DNA of 64,000 bases from Balanoglossus misakiensis (Eukaryota; Hemichordata), in the NCBI GenBank assembly GCA_040954595.2, contig CM082598.2:2356001-2420000 (forward strand), written 5' to 3'. The position numbers were made by a program, and so were the translations under genes. The notes under the pieces are model-generated. The model ran no database searches, was not told the DNA's origin, and saw only the letters and a list, made by a program, of their open reading frames with translations. Shown here one piece after another: positions 1-12,101 of the stretch. Numbering within the stretch: the stretch's first letter is position 1; each line of letters opens with the position of its first letter.

Positions 1-83
1 TCATTGACTTGCAACACAACTTAGCATCAATATACCGAGGGTTTTGGTGATTGTTCTGAGACAAATATTGATTTCATTTTCAG

Positions 84-2153
84 GTTGGCATGTGGAAAGT
101 GTCCATCCACAACCCAAGCCAGATACCGAAAAACGTCTCGGTGAGCGTCCAATCAAAACGGCGCTCCGCTGAAGAATATCCAATAGTAGCCTTGGCGAAA
201 TGGAGCACAGACAAAGTCATTCCACCCAATGACGTCATTCTGTATGTGGCTGTTACTCGAGGTATGTACTGTGAAGGGATTTCATTGGCTGTAGTGAAAT
301 ATGAGACATGGAATCCACTGTGGGGATGGTTTTGTATTAATGATAAGACCGGACCATAAATTGTAAATTTATTTTTCTCAGTAAAATAAACTGTCAGGGT
401 GTACTACAAAAGGGCTCAATGAAACTGTTCCTCTCACTTTCTGAACGATTCCCTTTCTAGGTTACACGCCTGTAGTGAATGCTAGAGTGCGGGCAATTGT
501 CGATCGACCTGACAGCGATCCAGTGACGTTAAATTTACGTGACAATGGGGCGGGACCTGATGTAACCAAGAATGATGGCGTTTACTCAATTTACTTCACA
601 CAGTTTAGTGGTTCTGGTAGATACAGCGTCAAGGTAAGTTGGCTATCAGCTCTCAAACTCTGGTTTATCTGTAAAGTTGTAGTGTTGGTGGTTGTGTTAA
701 CATTAACGGAATGCAAGGATTGCTTTCCAAAAGTAAAGTCGGATTTTTGCCAGTGGTCGAATATATGGTTGTTAAAAACTTTGGGCCTCTAACTTTCCTC
801 AAACTTTGTGAAATTCCTAAGCCTGTTATTTTTTGTCATTTTGCATCAGGTATCTGTATTTAGCGAGGGTGCTATGACAACATTACGCGTCGGGGAAATC
901 ACTGGCGGTAGCGGGGCTCTACGAGATCCTCAATACACGGTCAATGAAACTGGCGAGTTTATATCAGATGAACCAGTCGGATTGTTTCAGAGGGTAGCCC
1001 TGGGCAGCAGTTTCACCTGTGAGGGCGTGCTTTGCAGAGGTAGGAAGGCAACCTTGAAGACAAGTCTTTTTCTTCAAGAAGTCTATGGGAATTACGATAC
1101 CCCTACAATATTTATTGCAATCTCACTTCATGTTCAAAACATTAGCATTTCTGCATTTCATTGTTTTTATGCATATTTCATGTTTGATTACTGCCTAACA
1201 GCGTCCGATGTCTGAATAATGAAAAATAAACGAATGTTTATTTCTTACTTCATCATTCATAGCATCGTACGACAACTATCCCCCAGCCAAAATATCGGAT
1301 CTTGACGTGGAAGAAACTATGAACTCGACAGATTTAGGTGTCACGCTTGTTTTCACGGCCACTGGAAACGATTTGGATCGGGGCACAGGTAAATTAACCT
1401 AAGAGAGGGGGCAGACCGATACAGAGAGAGAGAGGCAAGCAAGAGAGATGAGAGAGATGGAGGGCGGAGATCGAGAGAGGGGCCGGGGAAGGGGGAGACA
1501 GAAAGAGGGATCATCTAAAGGAATAAGCGAAACATATCTTACCTTTTCATTACAGCATCTTCATATGACATTTGGTATAGCAACAACTTTACGCTGATGT
1601 TGTCCGACTACAAAAGCACATCACTTGTCGTACAGAAACAGCTGTCCCGCGGAAATCTGACCGATCCTAAACCATCAGGAGAAGAAGAAACGATCACAAT
1701 TAGTGGATTTCAACACGAAGGTATAAAATGATCTTGTACCGATTTTGTACATTTCTAGGTTCATATATAGCTGGTGGGTTTAGCTTAATAACTCGAAACT
1801 TGTAAAATCGCAAAACCTAAAAACAGATTTACAATCTAACTATTCCTTTTTTTCTGACAGGTCCATTCGTTGGTGTATTTGGGGTGATCGCAGTCGATAG
1901 AGCGGGCAACAGATCGCCTCTGTCGAACATCGTCATAGCAAATGTAGACGATTACAGATGGGTTGCAATTGACAAACAGTACGGCCGACGCAACTACAGT
2001 GATCTCTACATTTGGATCATCATCGGAGTCATCATTTACCTGCTCCTGGTCGCCATCATTGTGGCGATCGTTGCCTGGATACGAAACTACAGGCGACGGA
2101 ACCGATCCAAGAACGAGAAGGGGGCCAAAGTGCGCATGACCCCTTGGATGTAA
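84..2153 (+). CDS. CLCA-type calcium-activated chloride channel regulator, C-terminal part
   Basis: Six exons are visible: 84-261, 461-633, 850-1039, 1263-1388, 1556-1720 and 1861-2153 (stop TAA). All junctions are in phase, giving 374 residues; the N-terminal hydrolase and VWA parts lie left of the window. Family hallmarks are NGAGPDVTKNDGVYS, a fibronectin-III-like stretch beginning PPAKISDLDV and continuing GNDLDRGTASSYDIWYS, and AVDRAGNRSPLSNI. A single C-terminal membrane helix follows (about residues 330-352, LYIWIIIGVIIYLLLVAII), then a short basic tail ending KVRMTPWM. CLCA proteins are known as secreted or membrane-anchored self-cleaving metalloproteases that modulate calcium-activated chloride channels. 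The helix indicates a type I membrane-anchored form, as in CLCA2. The assignment to the family is firm. Which vertebrate paralogue it matches cannot be told. A candidate AATAAA lies at 2742-2747. Confidence 0.9.
1401..1512. repeat. purine-rich GA simple sequence in CLCA intron
   Basis: A run dominated by GAGA and GGGA within the intron between 1388 and 1556. It is low-complexity DNA with no sign of coding. Confidence 0.8.
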
Positions 2154-4732
2154 TCTGATCCCTCCATCCCTCCCCTTTCTCTACACATCCACCCTGTTTG
2201 ACATTGCCTGCGGGCATAAATCTGACTGACCAACCTCCAGAAGACCGAAACTATAAGCTTATAACTTCAGAATTTGATGATTTCAATATTTTCCCGAATT
2301 GTGCGGACATAGAGTAGCACTGAATGGTTATGTAACACGTACTAGGTTACACCTGTAAGTGTAAGCCTACTATTCAAATCGTTCTGTGACCTCAAAATAA
2401 GGTCACCGTAGACCATTCCGCACGTGGACCCTAATTTCTCGACTTGTGTCTTTTGGAGTAGGAATTCACCTGTGTTTCACGCACCCGTGGTAATATCGCC
2501 CTTAGAATTTAGTGATCAATACTATCCGGGTTTAAACTTTCCTCATATTTACTCCTGTGTTTACAAGTCGTGTTATCAAATATACAAACAGACACGAGGT
2601 GCGCGCCGTAAGCTACAAACTTATTCACTTTCTAACAAGAAACATGATCATCAAAATAATATTCCGTTACTTCAAGACAACAATCGAAAACTTACCCCAC
2701 TCGTTGACTGATGTAGTTTAGACTTGTCGCGACTCACAATGAATAAATTCCCAAATATTCCTGGTGCGGCCCGTCGGACTCCGGAGGTCTCTAACTCATA
2801 ACTCTGGCATACACGAACGCGCTATCTGGGTGTTGATTGGATAATGCGCGCACATGTTGACTCACACGCGCAAAATGCTATCCAATGGCGTGATGCGTAT
2901 TAGCATGTGGAAGGGAACAGCAGTGGACCAGACGACGAACAGATTTGAGGTATAATGGTTTAAGATAGGTTTACAAAACTTAATAAAATAATATAATTTA
3001 TTGTCAAATATATTTAAAGAATGAAAAACCAGGAAAGGATAGATGCCATAATGCACTGCCAGCCACAATTACTGCTGATGCGCTTATAGTCTTGGTTACC
3101 CAGATGCCTTTGCTTCTCCTTTTCGGGAGAGCAGCAGGAAGAAGCAAAGGCGTCTGGGTAACCGAGACTACTGCACTTGCAGTAAACTCCTTGCTGTTCC
3201 ATAATAATGTGAAAATTGATAAAAACTGCCATCAAAAACATGGCAAAGTCCTGATCATTAGCTGTTCTTTTGTTGTGGAAGAAATTTGGTGTATTCTAAG
3301 TCATTAGAATTGTAGTAGTGATTACCATAACTTCTTTCTTTGCCTGTCACAGAAACTGTTTATTTGAAAGATGTCAGGTGATTCTTTGAACTGTGAAAAT
3401 AAAGTCATGATCTAATCAAAATATATGGCAAGTCTACACAAGTTTTATTTTGTAGTCACTGGAAGATGGTCTAAATGATGTAGAAATGATAAACACACAT
3501 AAGACAAACACAAATGATAGACAAAGAGACTAACACAAATGATAGACAAAGAGACATATTTTTGTTAAAAGTGATAAAAAATGTTCTTTTAATAAAATGA
3601 AATAAACTATGCACAAAGTTTAGACCGTTGGTCTCCATGGCAACAAAACATACAACCACAAATCTGTGGCATTTTGTCAAGAATGGTTCTACTTTACAGA
3701 AATGCATTAAAGAAGTATGGCAGTAAAGATGAAAATATTCTGAAAAGTGATCTTGGACAATTGTACACAATTATTACAAACTGGTTGTCTTAGTTTTAAT
3801 TAATATTAAATGTGGATGTTGAAAGTTTATGCTCAATATTTGACTGTAAAATAATGTCATAACTTTCAAAATACTGTAGTACTTGCACCAAATTAAATTT
3901 TCATGGTGGGAAAGTAAGCCAACTTGATCACAAAGATTTTGAATTGAGTTTGACTGAATTTTCTTTCGTGGAAGAAGTTCGAAGTTTTTATACTGACTCA
4001 CTCACCTCAACTCATCAGGGTAATTTCAACAAACCCAATTATGAGGGCTGGTGGTGATGGACACCTGCATAGTGAGATGGAAGGTTACAGGTCCAGTAAA
4101 ACTTACAAGGTATGCAAGACAGCATATCATGGAAAAATTTAAAAACATGATTTAAAATATTTCCTTGGACTAAAAACTGGAAAAGTCTTGAAAATGTAAA
4201 AACTTAAAAAAAAAACTTTAAAAATGGACTGAATTTTGCGGTTGAAATTTGAACCTTTCTGAAACAAAAATAAAACACGATAAAACAAAGATCAAACATT
4301 AAAAGGAGACAGAAAAGAATATCAACTCCACAAACTATACAATATTTGAAAATTTCAAGTATTTACAAAGGACCCTTTTTGAAGCACACAATATTGAGTT
4401 GGTTGGTAGGCAATACTGTTGTCCCACGACAATAAACTATTGATTCGGAAAATGCTCATTTACACCAGAAATCTATTGGACAACAAACAGTGTATTCTGA
4501 AATTTAATGACAATATTTGCAAAAATTTCTTACTGCCATTCTCTAGAATTACCGAAATAGAACCCAAGCTACTGATTGCTTTGATCAATTTCCTTTCACT
4601 ATAAAAACTCACAAAACATTTAAAGTTCATAACAACAAACTGTAAACTAATTGTATCTTCCGTGTCAATCAACACGCGTGATTGGAATATATTTACATAA
4701 TAAAATCTTACAAGGTGAACTGTTTCATATTC
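2154..4732. other. CLCA 3' flank and intergenic AT-rich DNA
   Basis: This stretch holds the CLCA 3' UTR (candidate AATAAA at 2742-2747), the foldback element at 3087-3170, and AT-rich sequence with no exon-like open frame. The short open frames here lack splice signals and recognisable motifs. Confidence 0.6.
3087..3170. repeat. foldback element with 31-bp arms
   Basis: Positions 3087-3117 and 3140-3170 are reverse complements of each other with about two mismatches. The shared core is GGTTACCCAGA(T/C)GCCTTTGC and the loop is 22 bases. It looks like a miniature foldback transposon or a structured transcript. No gene overlaps it. Confidence 0.8.
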
Positions 4733-4738
4733 TTTATT
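4733..4738 (-). terminator. polyadenylation signal of Wee1
   Basis: TTTATT on the + strand is AATAAA on the - strand. It lies 108 bases beyond the Wee1 stop codon, the first canonical hexamer after the stop. Confidence 0.6.
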
Positions 4739-4845
4739 TGATTGTTCACAACATAATGAATACTATTTCTTGATTGTCCATTGCACTCGCATTTCGTTAT
4801 GGTGACTCTTTTTACACATCAGGTGTGTGTTGTCTTCTCTGTGGG

Positions 4846-6823
4846 CTACGTCAAGCTCATACTCCTGTTGATTTTTCTGCCGATGAGTCTGGAACTTCTG
4901 TCGGATCTGGTGTTATTCTGTGCTTGTGCTTCCCTGAGTTGACTGTTGATAGAAAGGAAATATATATGTCCATAAGATCTCTGTAGATATTTGTATACAG
5001 TAACGATGTCATTCTAAGCACAGTCAACATTATAAATTTGCCTGTGCTCTCTGACAAACATAATTTTAAAAAGCTTTGAGTCAATTTGAGAATTTCTAAA
5101 TATTGGGACTTTGAACTAAGCAAACAAGGATTTCTATAAGAAACCAAGTTTGTTCCCTTTACATAATATGTATAAGTATGTACAGTCAAACCTGTCTATA
5201 GTGGCCAGTCAGGGGATTTTCCTAAACTGGCCTTTATAGAGAGGTGACCACGTGAATTGCACAGGGACTGTAACTAAGTGGCCACTATATAGGGGTGGCA
5301 GGGGTTTGACTGTACCTTGTGAGAATTGCATTCTGGAATTTGGCTTGGTTGAGTTCCTTTCTCAAGAGCAGAACTGACCGCTTGTTGTGCGCACACAGCA
5401 ACGGATGCTGCACCAGCGTCGCTGCCGACGGTCTGGCGCGAGGATCTGGATGAACCATGCTGGCCAACAGGCTGTTCATTTCGTCCGTACACTGCGGTAA
5501 CCTTGGCAACTCGCCAGCGCGTATCCTGTGCCACTCGTCGCCGTTCATCGGAAGAGGACCCTTTCCTCCGGCCGTGATGATGGTCAGTGCCAGGGAGAAG
5601 ATGTCTGCCTTGGGGAGGTGTGAAAATTCCTGTGAAATAGAAGAAAATTTCATTATCGAAAAAATTCCTTCAAAGTCAAATCAAGCGATTTTCCTGAACA
5701 AGTGGGATATGCTTTGGAAATTGTGTATAGGCAGACGTCATCTATCGTACATATCTACCAAACATCATACGTTTCATAGAGAAGGCTAACACTTTCCTTC
5801 ACTCTATACAAATGTATAATTAGTATGAAATGAACACAAACTTACCTCTTGGAGAATTTCATTGGACAGAAACCGAACATCTCCTTCTTCTACTCTAGGA
5901 TTGGCTATTGAGGTCACATGACCTAGGTCACCTGAAATGGGAGCATCGTACGCTATTTAGAACATCGGATTCAGATTGAAGATTCAAATTTTCTTTCCAT
6001 GCAAATGTACAAGTAAACAGAAACATAACATAAGAATCGCTTTCATACCTATTTTATAAATTGTCAAATTTTTGTCTCCAGGAAAGTAATCATCATCATC
6101 TTCGCCACAACTGTCGTCTTGGCAACCATCACTCCCCGGCGACTTGTTGATTGGTTCTTTTCTATGTACAAAAATATTACCTGTGAAGAAAACAATACAA
6201 TAAATAAAAATAATGCTTTTATGATTTTAAAAATCTGACCAACTGGATTGAGTTTAGCATATCTGTGCAAACTGCATTGAAAATTCCTGGCATACAAGAT
6301 GAATTAAATTATGCCATCGTAGGATTCTAATTCTGAAACTCACCAGGTTTGATGTCCATGTGAACTAAACCCTGTTGGTGGATGTATTTCAAACCTTGCG
6401 CACATTCCAACAGCACTTGCTTGAGTTCAGTTTCTGTCAAACATTTACCACTCCTCCGGTGTTCTGATATGACGTCAGCTAAACTACCAGCTACAATAAA
6501 AAGACAATAAAAATTATTTCTAAAAAAATGATAAAAGACACAAATCATGAAAAATGCATTTTTTAAATTTTTATTCAATTTATTGGAGTGCAAGATGATT
6601 CCAAGGTAACTCACCGTTACAATACTCGTTCTGTATAAGCATGTGGTCGTCCTCAGCCCATGCTGAATAGTATCTGACGACGTGTACATGCGTTCCTAAC
6701 ACTGCGTGTGCGTAGACCTCATTCATTGCCATTTTCCTGGACAGAAAATAAAGTACAAAACAAATATGAGCAAACTTAGAAAGACAAAACCACACCAATA
6801 TCACCATCATATTCATTACCAAT

Positions 6824-6869
<46 letters not shown>

Positions 6870-9800
6870 CCACCACCACCACCACCACCAAGAAGTCAGT
6901 GTGATGGTGGAATTTCAACCAACAAACCGTGAACTTCCCCACGAATCTCAACTACGAATACTTACTCGTCGACTGATCCAGCGATGGGTTTCTTGGACTT
7001 CTTGATTGCGTAGTAACACCCGTCCAACCGATTGATACATTTGTAGACGGACCCAAACTCCCCTGAACCAATTTTACAGATCTCCACAAACTCTTCATTA
7101 TACCTTGAGATATTGCTTTCCCTAAGCGCTACTTTCTGTTGATGAAAAAAAAAATACAAATTGAGTTGCCAGTTTTGGAGAAAACAACTGTGGGAATTCA
7201 AGATAGCTTGGAGGTCTTTTACAGAGCAATTCACAAGTAGGTGGCTTTTTAAATCGAAACAAAGGGCCCCAACAAAAATTATGCAGATTGGTTTTCTTGG
7301 AACAAAGACGGGAAGATAAAGAGTCCAGGGCTTTCAGCTGTGAAAAGCACTTAATTAATTAGTGTATTGTTCTTGGAGGGGACCCTGGCTTGTGTGATGG
7401 AATTTTCGCAGATGAAAGATGCACTCCAGGAGTCGTAAAAGCCTAAAGCTTCCATGTGCTTCAGAACAATTATATATCAAGTTTAATGAGGGCACAGACT
7501 TTGTGCTGTACTGTTTGATGTAGAGATACAAAGGAATACGACCACAAAGATTATCTGAAATCCTCTACACCTGCACTGTCACAGAAAAGGAAGTAGACTT
7601 ATTGTGATGGTTGAAAAACAGTGATGCTGTAACAAAAGTGATGGTAGGAAGTTTACTATTGTCACATCAGATGGGGGAATTTGAAAATTATCATCTCACG
7701 CAGAGAATACCAAAAAATGACAATAAATTTCACAGACCAAGGTGTACTGTTTTTGACAATGAATGCCAGAGGGTAGGGGTATTGGTTCAGAAGCCCTTGA
7801 ATGTGGGCAAAATGTCAGTTGACATTTAAATGTGACACTGAACTTGATCAAATCCAAAAAACTACAGGAGGTGGTCCCCCAACAATTGAAAAGTGTGCCC
7901 TGCATGTCTTCTTTTTTGACTCACGCTTTTGTGAATTGTCATTTTAAAACGACATTGAATTTGGGTGCAATCTCAAAACTGCTGGAGGTCCCTATACAAA
8001 GCCAAAAAGTGTGCCCTTGTTATGAATGTGTATTATTTCTTAGCCAGTTTGGCTTGGTGTTTAAAAAGCATGCTGAATTTGTGTCAAACCTCCCAAACAG
8101 TTTGCAGCCCCTACAACAATGAAACAAAGCTGAGATTGCATCCTGATGTCCATCTATTGCCCCTTTGTCAACTGACATTGGCACTGAAGGTGTCAACCCC
8201 CCAAACACATTCCTATACAATACAAAAAGCTGAAAAGTGTGCCTGTCCATAGACCCTTTCTCTAGGGTCTATGGCCTGTCAGACAAACCATTCCCTCCTT
8301 CCTTTGTCAACTGACATTTAAAAAAGTAACACTGAATAACTTATCACTTTCTAGGTGATTCATTCAAAAGAATTGAAAAAAAATCTTGTGATGGGAGGGG
8401 GTGTGAATGGCCCAACCAATCCACTTCACTGACGTCTGATTTCAATGTTTGTTTCGTGTTTTAAATTTTTAAAGGGATAGTTGCAGTTACTAGAATTCTG
8501 AAATTTTTTCCAGGATTTTCACTGTGTATAAACTGATTTTTGTTTAACCATTGCTCTAAAACTGTATTCACATTTATTAAATAACCAGGCTTTGAAGGTA
8601 CATATTGCATTCTCCACAGATGTGATATGGTTTAGAATCTGTTCATGTTTTTAAACAGAGTCAATTTTTTATCAAATGATTCCCACACTCTGCAAATAGC
8701 TTCCCTTACCCACCAACCCACAGAAAATCCACCATGGGAAAATGTACATTTGAGGGAATGAACAATTTCCTAACTGAAAAAGACAATTATAAGTGCATTG
8801 TTCAGTGTATATAGCTGTTACTAACTGGGCTGAAATGTTGACAAATCCCACTGCAAAAATCAATGAACTTGAACTCAACTATTGATCAGCATTTCAATGG
8901 ACCCCAGTGGACCAGGGGGTTGTTTGACTTGGTCAATTATTTGACAAGGGTAAAGAAAGCAACATGGCTAAGGTCAGGTCATTGCCCAGGCCAGCCAATG
9001 ATGGCCCCAGATAAGCTAGTTTTACTGTGTTTATGTTTGAGATTACAAGTACCTTTATTCAGGATTGCATAGATCTTTTTAAATCAGGTCCACTATTTTT
9101 GAAGGGTTTCACATAGGGTTTCAGAACTTACCTTTGTTGGGTTTCGTACAAAATCCATCTCATAGTCTTCATCACTGTCACTGTCTGTGATATTCATACT
9201 GAAAATGAAGACAAGATAAAGTGTTGGGTCAAGTTCACATGCTGTTTAGGTGATTTTAATACTAAATATTGATGACATCACCCAAAAGTTCTATGACATC
9301 ATCCAGTGCTGAAATTTACATTCCAACACACTGACACCTTTCAAGCTTTGGACTACTACAATCTCAGTGATTCTAATGAAAAAATGTACAAGTCTCATCC
9401 CATGAGTCATACAACTTCCTAAAATCACACAATCGACAGAATATTTTCAGTCTTCGTCATCATTACCAAAAATCATGACCATATAAGGAAGAGGTGATCA
9501 ACCTGCGTTGACCACGTTGACCTTTACACCTTGTGTAGTGGCAATTTAAAAATCCGTGTAAGTTGCAATCAACGATTCGTTTGATGTACATTTCATGAAA
9601 ATGACAAACTCACCTGAAATCTGACCTCGATCGCTTTTTCGAGACATGAACGAGTGCATCTGGTGTGAAGGGGTTGACGTTTGCTATTTGTTTTCGCGGT
9701 GGCCTTGGGGCAGTCTGTGATCTCCGGTTGTTTTCGCTGTCTCTGGTCGCGCTTGAAAATAAAGAGGTCGCCGAGAGAAACTTCGGTTTGCAGGGCGGTG

Positions 9801-10245
9801 TTCCTATCCCCGTCGATGATGCCTTTTTCAGTAAAGTGTTCGGAGTGTGTGGGGTATCGTAAAGTTGGAGATTTCTCATCCGTTTGTGGGGAATGGGTGT
9901 GTCGGGAACTGTCGTCGGTCGCTTGAACTCGAAGTCGATAGGTGATGCTGTATTTCGCCTAGAAATGTCCAAAGCCAAAGGCGATGAATTCCTCGTCCGG
10001 CTGTAGCTTTGGTTGGATACTGGACTTGAAGGAGGGCTGGCAAAATCTGGATCCCAAAACGGCAAGCTATCATCGTGGTTGTTGTTGTTGAATTTGAGTC
10101 GATGACCAACGGGGCTGATGAATGGGCCATCGGGAACATCTTCTTCGCCGGAGGAATCAAACGCGTCTCTAAAATCCAACCTCTGTACGGGTGATCTTCC
10201 GCACCTAGTTCCACAGAACAAGCTGATCGTAGTTGGAGACGCCAT
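4846..10245 (-). CDS. WEE1: Wee1-like protein kinase
   Basis: Nine exons on the - strand: 9614-10245, 9132-9198, 6966-7135, 6615-6736, 6344-6490, 6049-6180, 5846-5931, 5316-5629 and 4846-4942. All junctions are in phase and encode 588 residues; the human protein has 646. Wee1 phosphorylates the inhibitory Tyr15 of CDK1 in the nucleus and delays mitosis. The Ser/Pro-rich N-terminus contains the Wee1 motif NPFTPDA (191-197). The kinase domain starts near residue 249 with the glycine loop GSGEFG (256-261) and lysine K278 in AIKKS. The catalytic loop is HMDIKPGN (Asp376). DLG (425-427), the Wee1 form of DFG, follows. The C-terminus [15 protein letters not shown] matches the vertebrate tail. I chose the Met in MASPTT; an in-frame Met 23 codons upstream (10314) is possible. 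The last exon was recovered only by splicing from the donor at 5315. Confidence 0.95.
5180..5315. mobile_element. 136-bp MITE with TA target duplication, abutting Wee1 exon 8
   Basis: The ends are perfect inverted repeats, GTACAGTCAAACC (5180-5192) and GGTTTGACTGTAC (5303-5315). Read as TA-flanked, the terminal repeat is CAGTCAAACC, as in Tc1/mariner-derived MITEs. The interior has further imperfect symmetry (ctatagtggcca against tggccactatat). The right end overlaps the 5' splice site of Wee1 exon 8. Confidence 0.8.
6826..6890. repeat. CAT/CAC trinucleotide repeat in Wee1 intron
   Basis: About 22 trinucleotide units, CAT then CAC, lie between Wee1 exons 3 and 4. The long His or Met runs in the open frames across it are translation artefacts. 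Confidence 0.95.
7810..8340. repeat. degenerate tandem repeat, about 110-135 bp period, Wee1 intron 2
   Basis: Blocks resembling TTGACATTTAAA..GACACTGAA, followed by a CCTC/CCCC stretch and AAAAAGTGTGCCC, recur near 7818, 7940, 8062, 8172 and 8310. The copies are strongly diverged. I see no coding signal. They occupy the middle of the 2-kb intron between Wee1 exons 2 and 3. Confidence 0.5.
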
Positions 10246-10367
10246 CACAGGTCGAATTTGATCAAAATTTTTCCGATTTTTGACGAGATTGTGTGCCGAA
10301 AAGAGCAAAAGCACGCGTTGTGAATGTGTGCGTTCACACCTTGATGGTCATGCAAAGTGAATTAGAA

Positions 10368-10456
10368 AATTGGCGCGTCGGTTACCCATGTGACCTCATC
10401 GACCAATCACAGTGCCAGATTGACGTTTTTGAAAAGTATCCACCTACGTCACGTGA
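10368..10456 (-). promoter_or_regulatory. Wee1 proximal promoter motifs
   Basis: Upstream of the Wee1 start are TTGGCGCG (10370-10377, E2F-like), CCAAT (10403-10407), TTTGAA (10428-10433, the core of the CHR element of cell-cycle promoters) and a CACGTG E-box (10450-10455). The combination fits a cell-cycle gene. The motifs are visible, but their use is inferred. Confidence 0.4.
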
Positions 10457-12101
10457 TTTGTGAATGAATCATCAACAACCGTGGAAGAAAACAAAGTCTT
10501 GGCGCTTTTCAGCAAACCACGAAAACATTACGCACATTGTATTGTTTGGTGGCCCTGATTTGGTGGCGTGACGCTATCATGACGTTGAGATGCGTGGCCA
10601 TTGTCCGCGATCACAGATGTACATGACAGAAGCTTGCGAAAAACACGTACACCACGGGATATATATTATCCCTCTGTGTGTTTATGAGGAAATGCCTTTT
10701 GTTTTTTAATCCCACTGTCGGTACTTGCGCTATCTTTGAATGTGTTTTCCATTGACTTAAATTTTAAACGCAATCGCTATGCAAACAATCAGTAAGTTTG
10801 CAATACAAATTACTGTTCATCCGTGACCTCAATAATGAGAACGAAATTGGGAGGGAAATGGGTCCCAAATCTAATCACGCACTTGTTGCATGTTAGATAC
10901 CAGTGTAATAAAGGAAAAGTTTGAACGTACATTCGTTTCATGGTAAACACGTACAGAATCTGCACCGTGTAAAGCATTTATATTTTGATGACGGCGTTTT
11001 CTTGGGCATAAACTAAAATATCATGAGTCACTCTTATGGTACAGGATACAGGAACCCCCATACCAATATGAACAGTGACACATTCAATCACGTATGTCAA
11101 CATCTGTTTCCAAAAGAGCACCTGTACCCAGGTGTGTGTGTACCAAAGCACTTATTAATATGATAACCGATCACCACATACAGTATAATAACCTTGATAG
11201 GATAAACTTCTGTGTCAACATAAATAAAAGGGATTAATCATGATTTCTGTGTTAATTTGCATATTACAGATACCAGGTACAGATATTCTATCCATCTTTG
11301 CAATATTGGTTTGTTTGTGATCATTTAAAAATAAACAGAAGTGAGACAATATTTCACATGCAGCAATATCTATTTTTCCTTTCTCACACAAGCTAAATAC
11401 CATCAAATGATACACACTTTTTTACACTGTAATGACTATATAATATGTACACTTTTACAATATTTGTATTGTCATATATAAAATTGACACTTTTGCACGA
11501 AACACAGCAGACAGCAAATTGCATGTTTTCAAGGTGAAGTAAATGGTTTTCAATTATGGACAATTCACTTTTCAAAAAAGGGTACTACAGCTGCGTGGAT
11601 GCTCAAACCTGTAAGGACAGATCTTCAGAGGTGCTACACATTGCCTTTCCAGTTTAAACTATCTTTCAGCACACTTCAGATGTTTTACATACAAAAACTG
11701 ACAAATATCTGTCAGTTACAAACATGTCGGTTAAATTTCCATAAGTAATGCTTGTGCATTTATAGTTTCATATTAACTGAGGATTAAAATAAATAGACTA
11801 AGTTTGATAGTTGAAAAAACTGTATTGTCTATAGTAAATATAGCATATTCATGCAGATATTCTTATGAAAACAAAACAAAACTTTACACTATTTACAACT
11901 GACCCACGTGAATTTGAAACAGTGATTCTGATAGGCTGATTTAAATTCCAGCACAGCCATCAACCAATTGGAAGTAAGCATTTCCACCGATCAGCACTTG
12001 GCTTTGTTAAGCTACACAGGCAGCTAGTGAATGTATATAACTTGTTTTTGGCGAATATTACAGTGTCCTCGACAACATCCATATTTGGCAGTTTCCCGAT
12101 T
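10457..12101. other. intergenic between Wee1 5' end and TCP11L1 3' end
   Basis: AT-rich DNA that should contain the TCP11L1 3' UTR in its right part and Wee1 upstream sequence in its left part. I found no canonical - strand polyadenylation hexamer and no exon-like frame. Confidence 0.5.

Noticed and set aside
5274-5330. Wee1 ending at the in-frame stop after YSQTPATPI
   Set aside because: This is read-through into the MITE. Splicing from 5315 to 4942 recovers the conserved Wee1 C-terminus.
6580-7005. Poly-Met and poly-His open frames
   Set aside because: They result from the CAT/CAC repeat in a Wee1 intron. The real exon there is 6615-6736.
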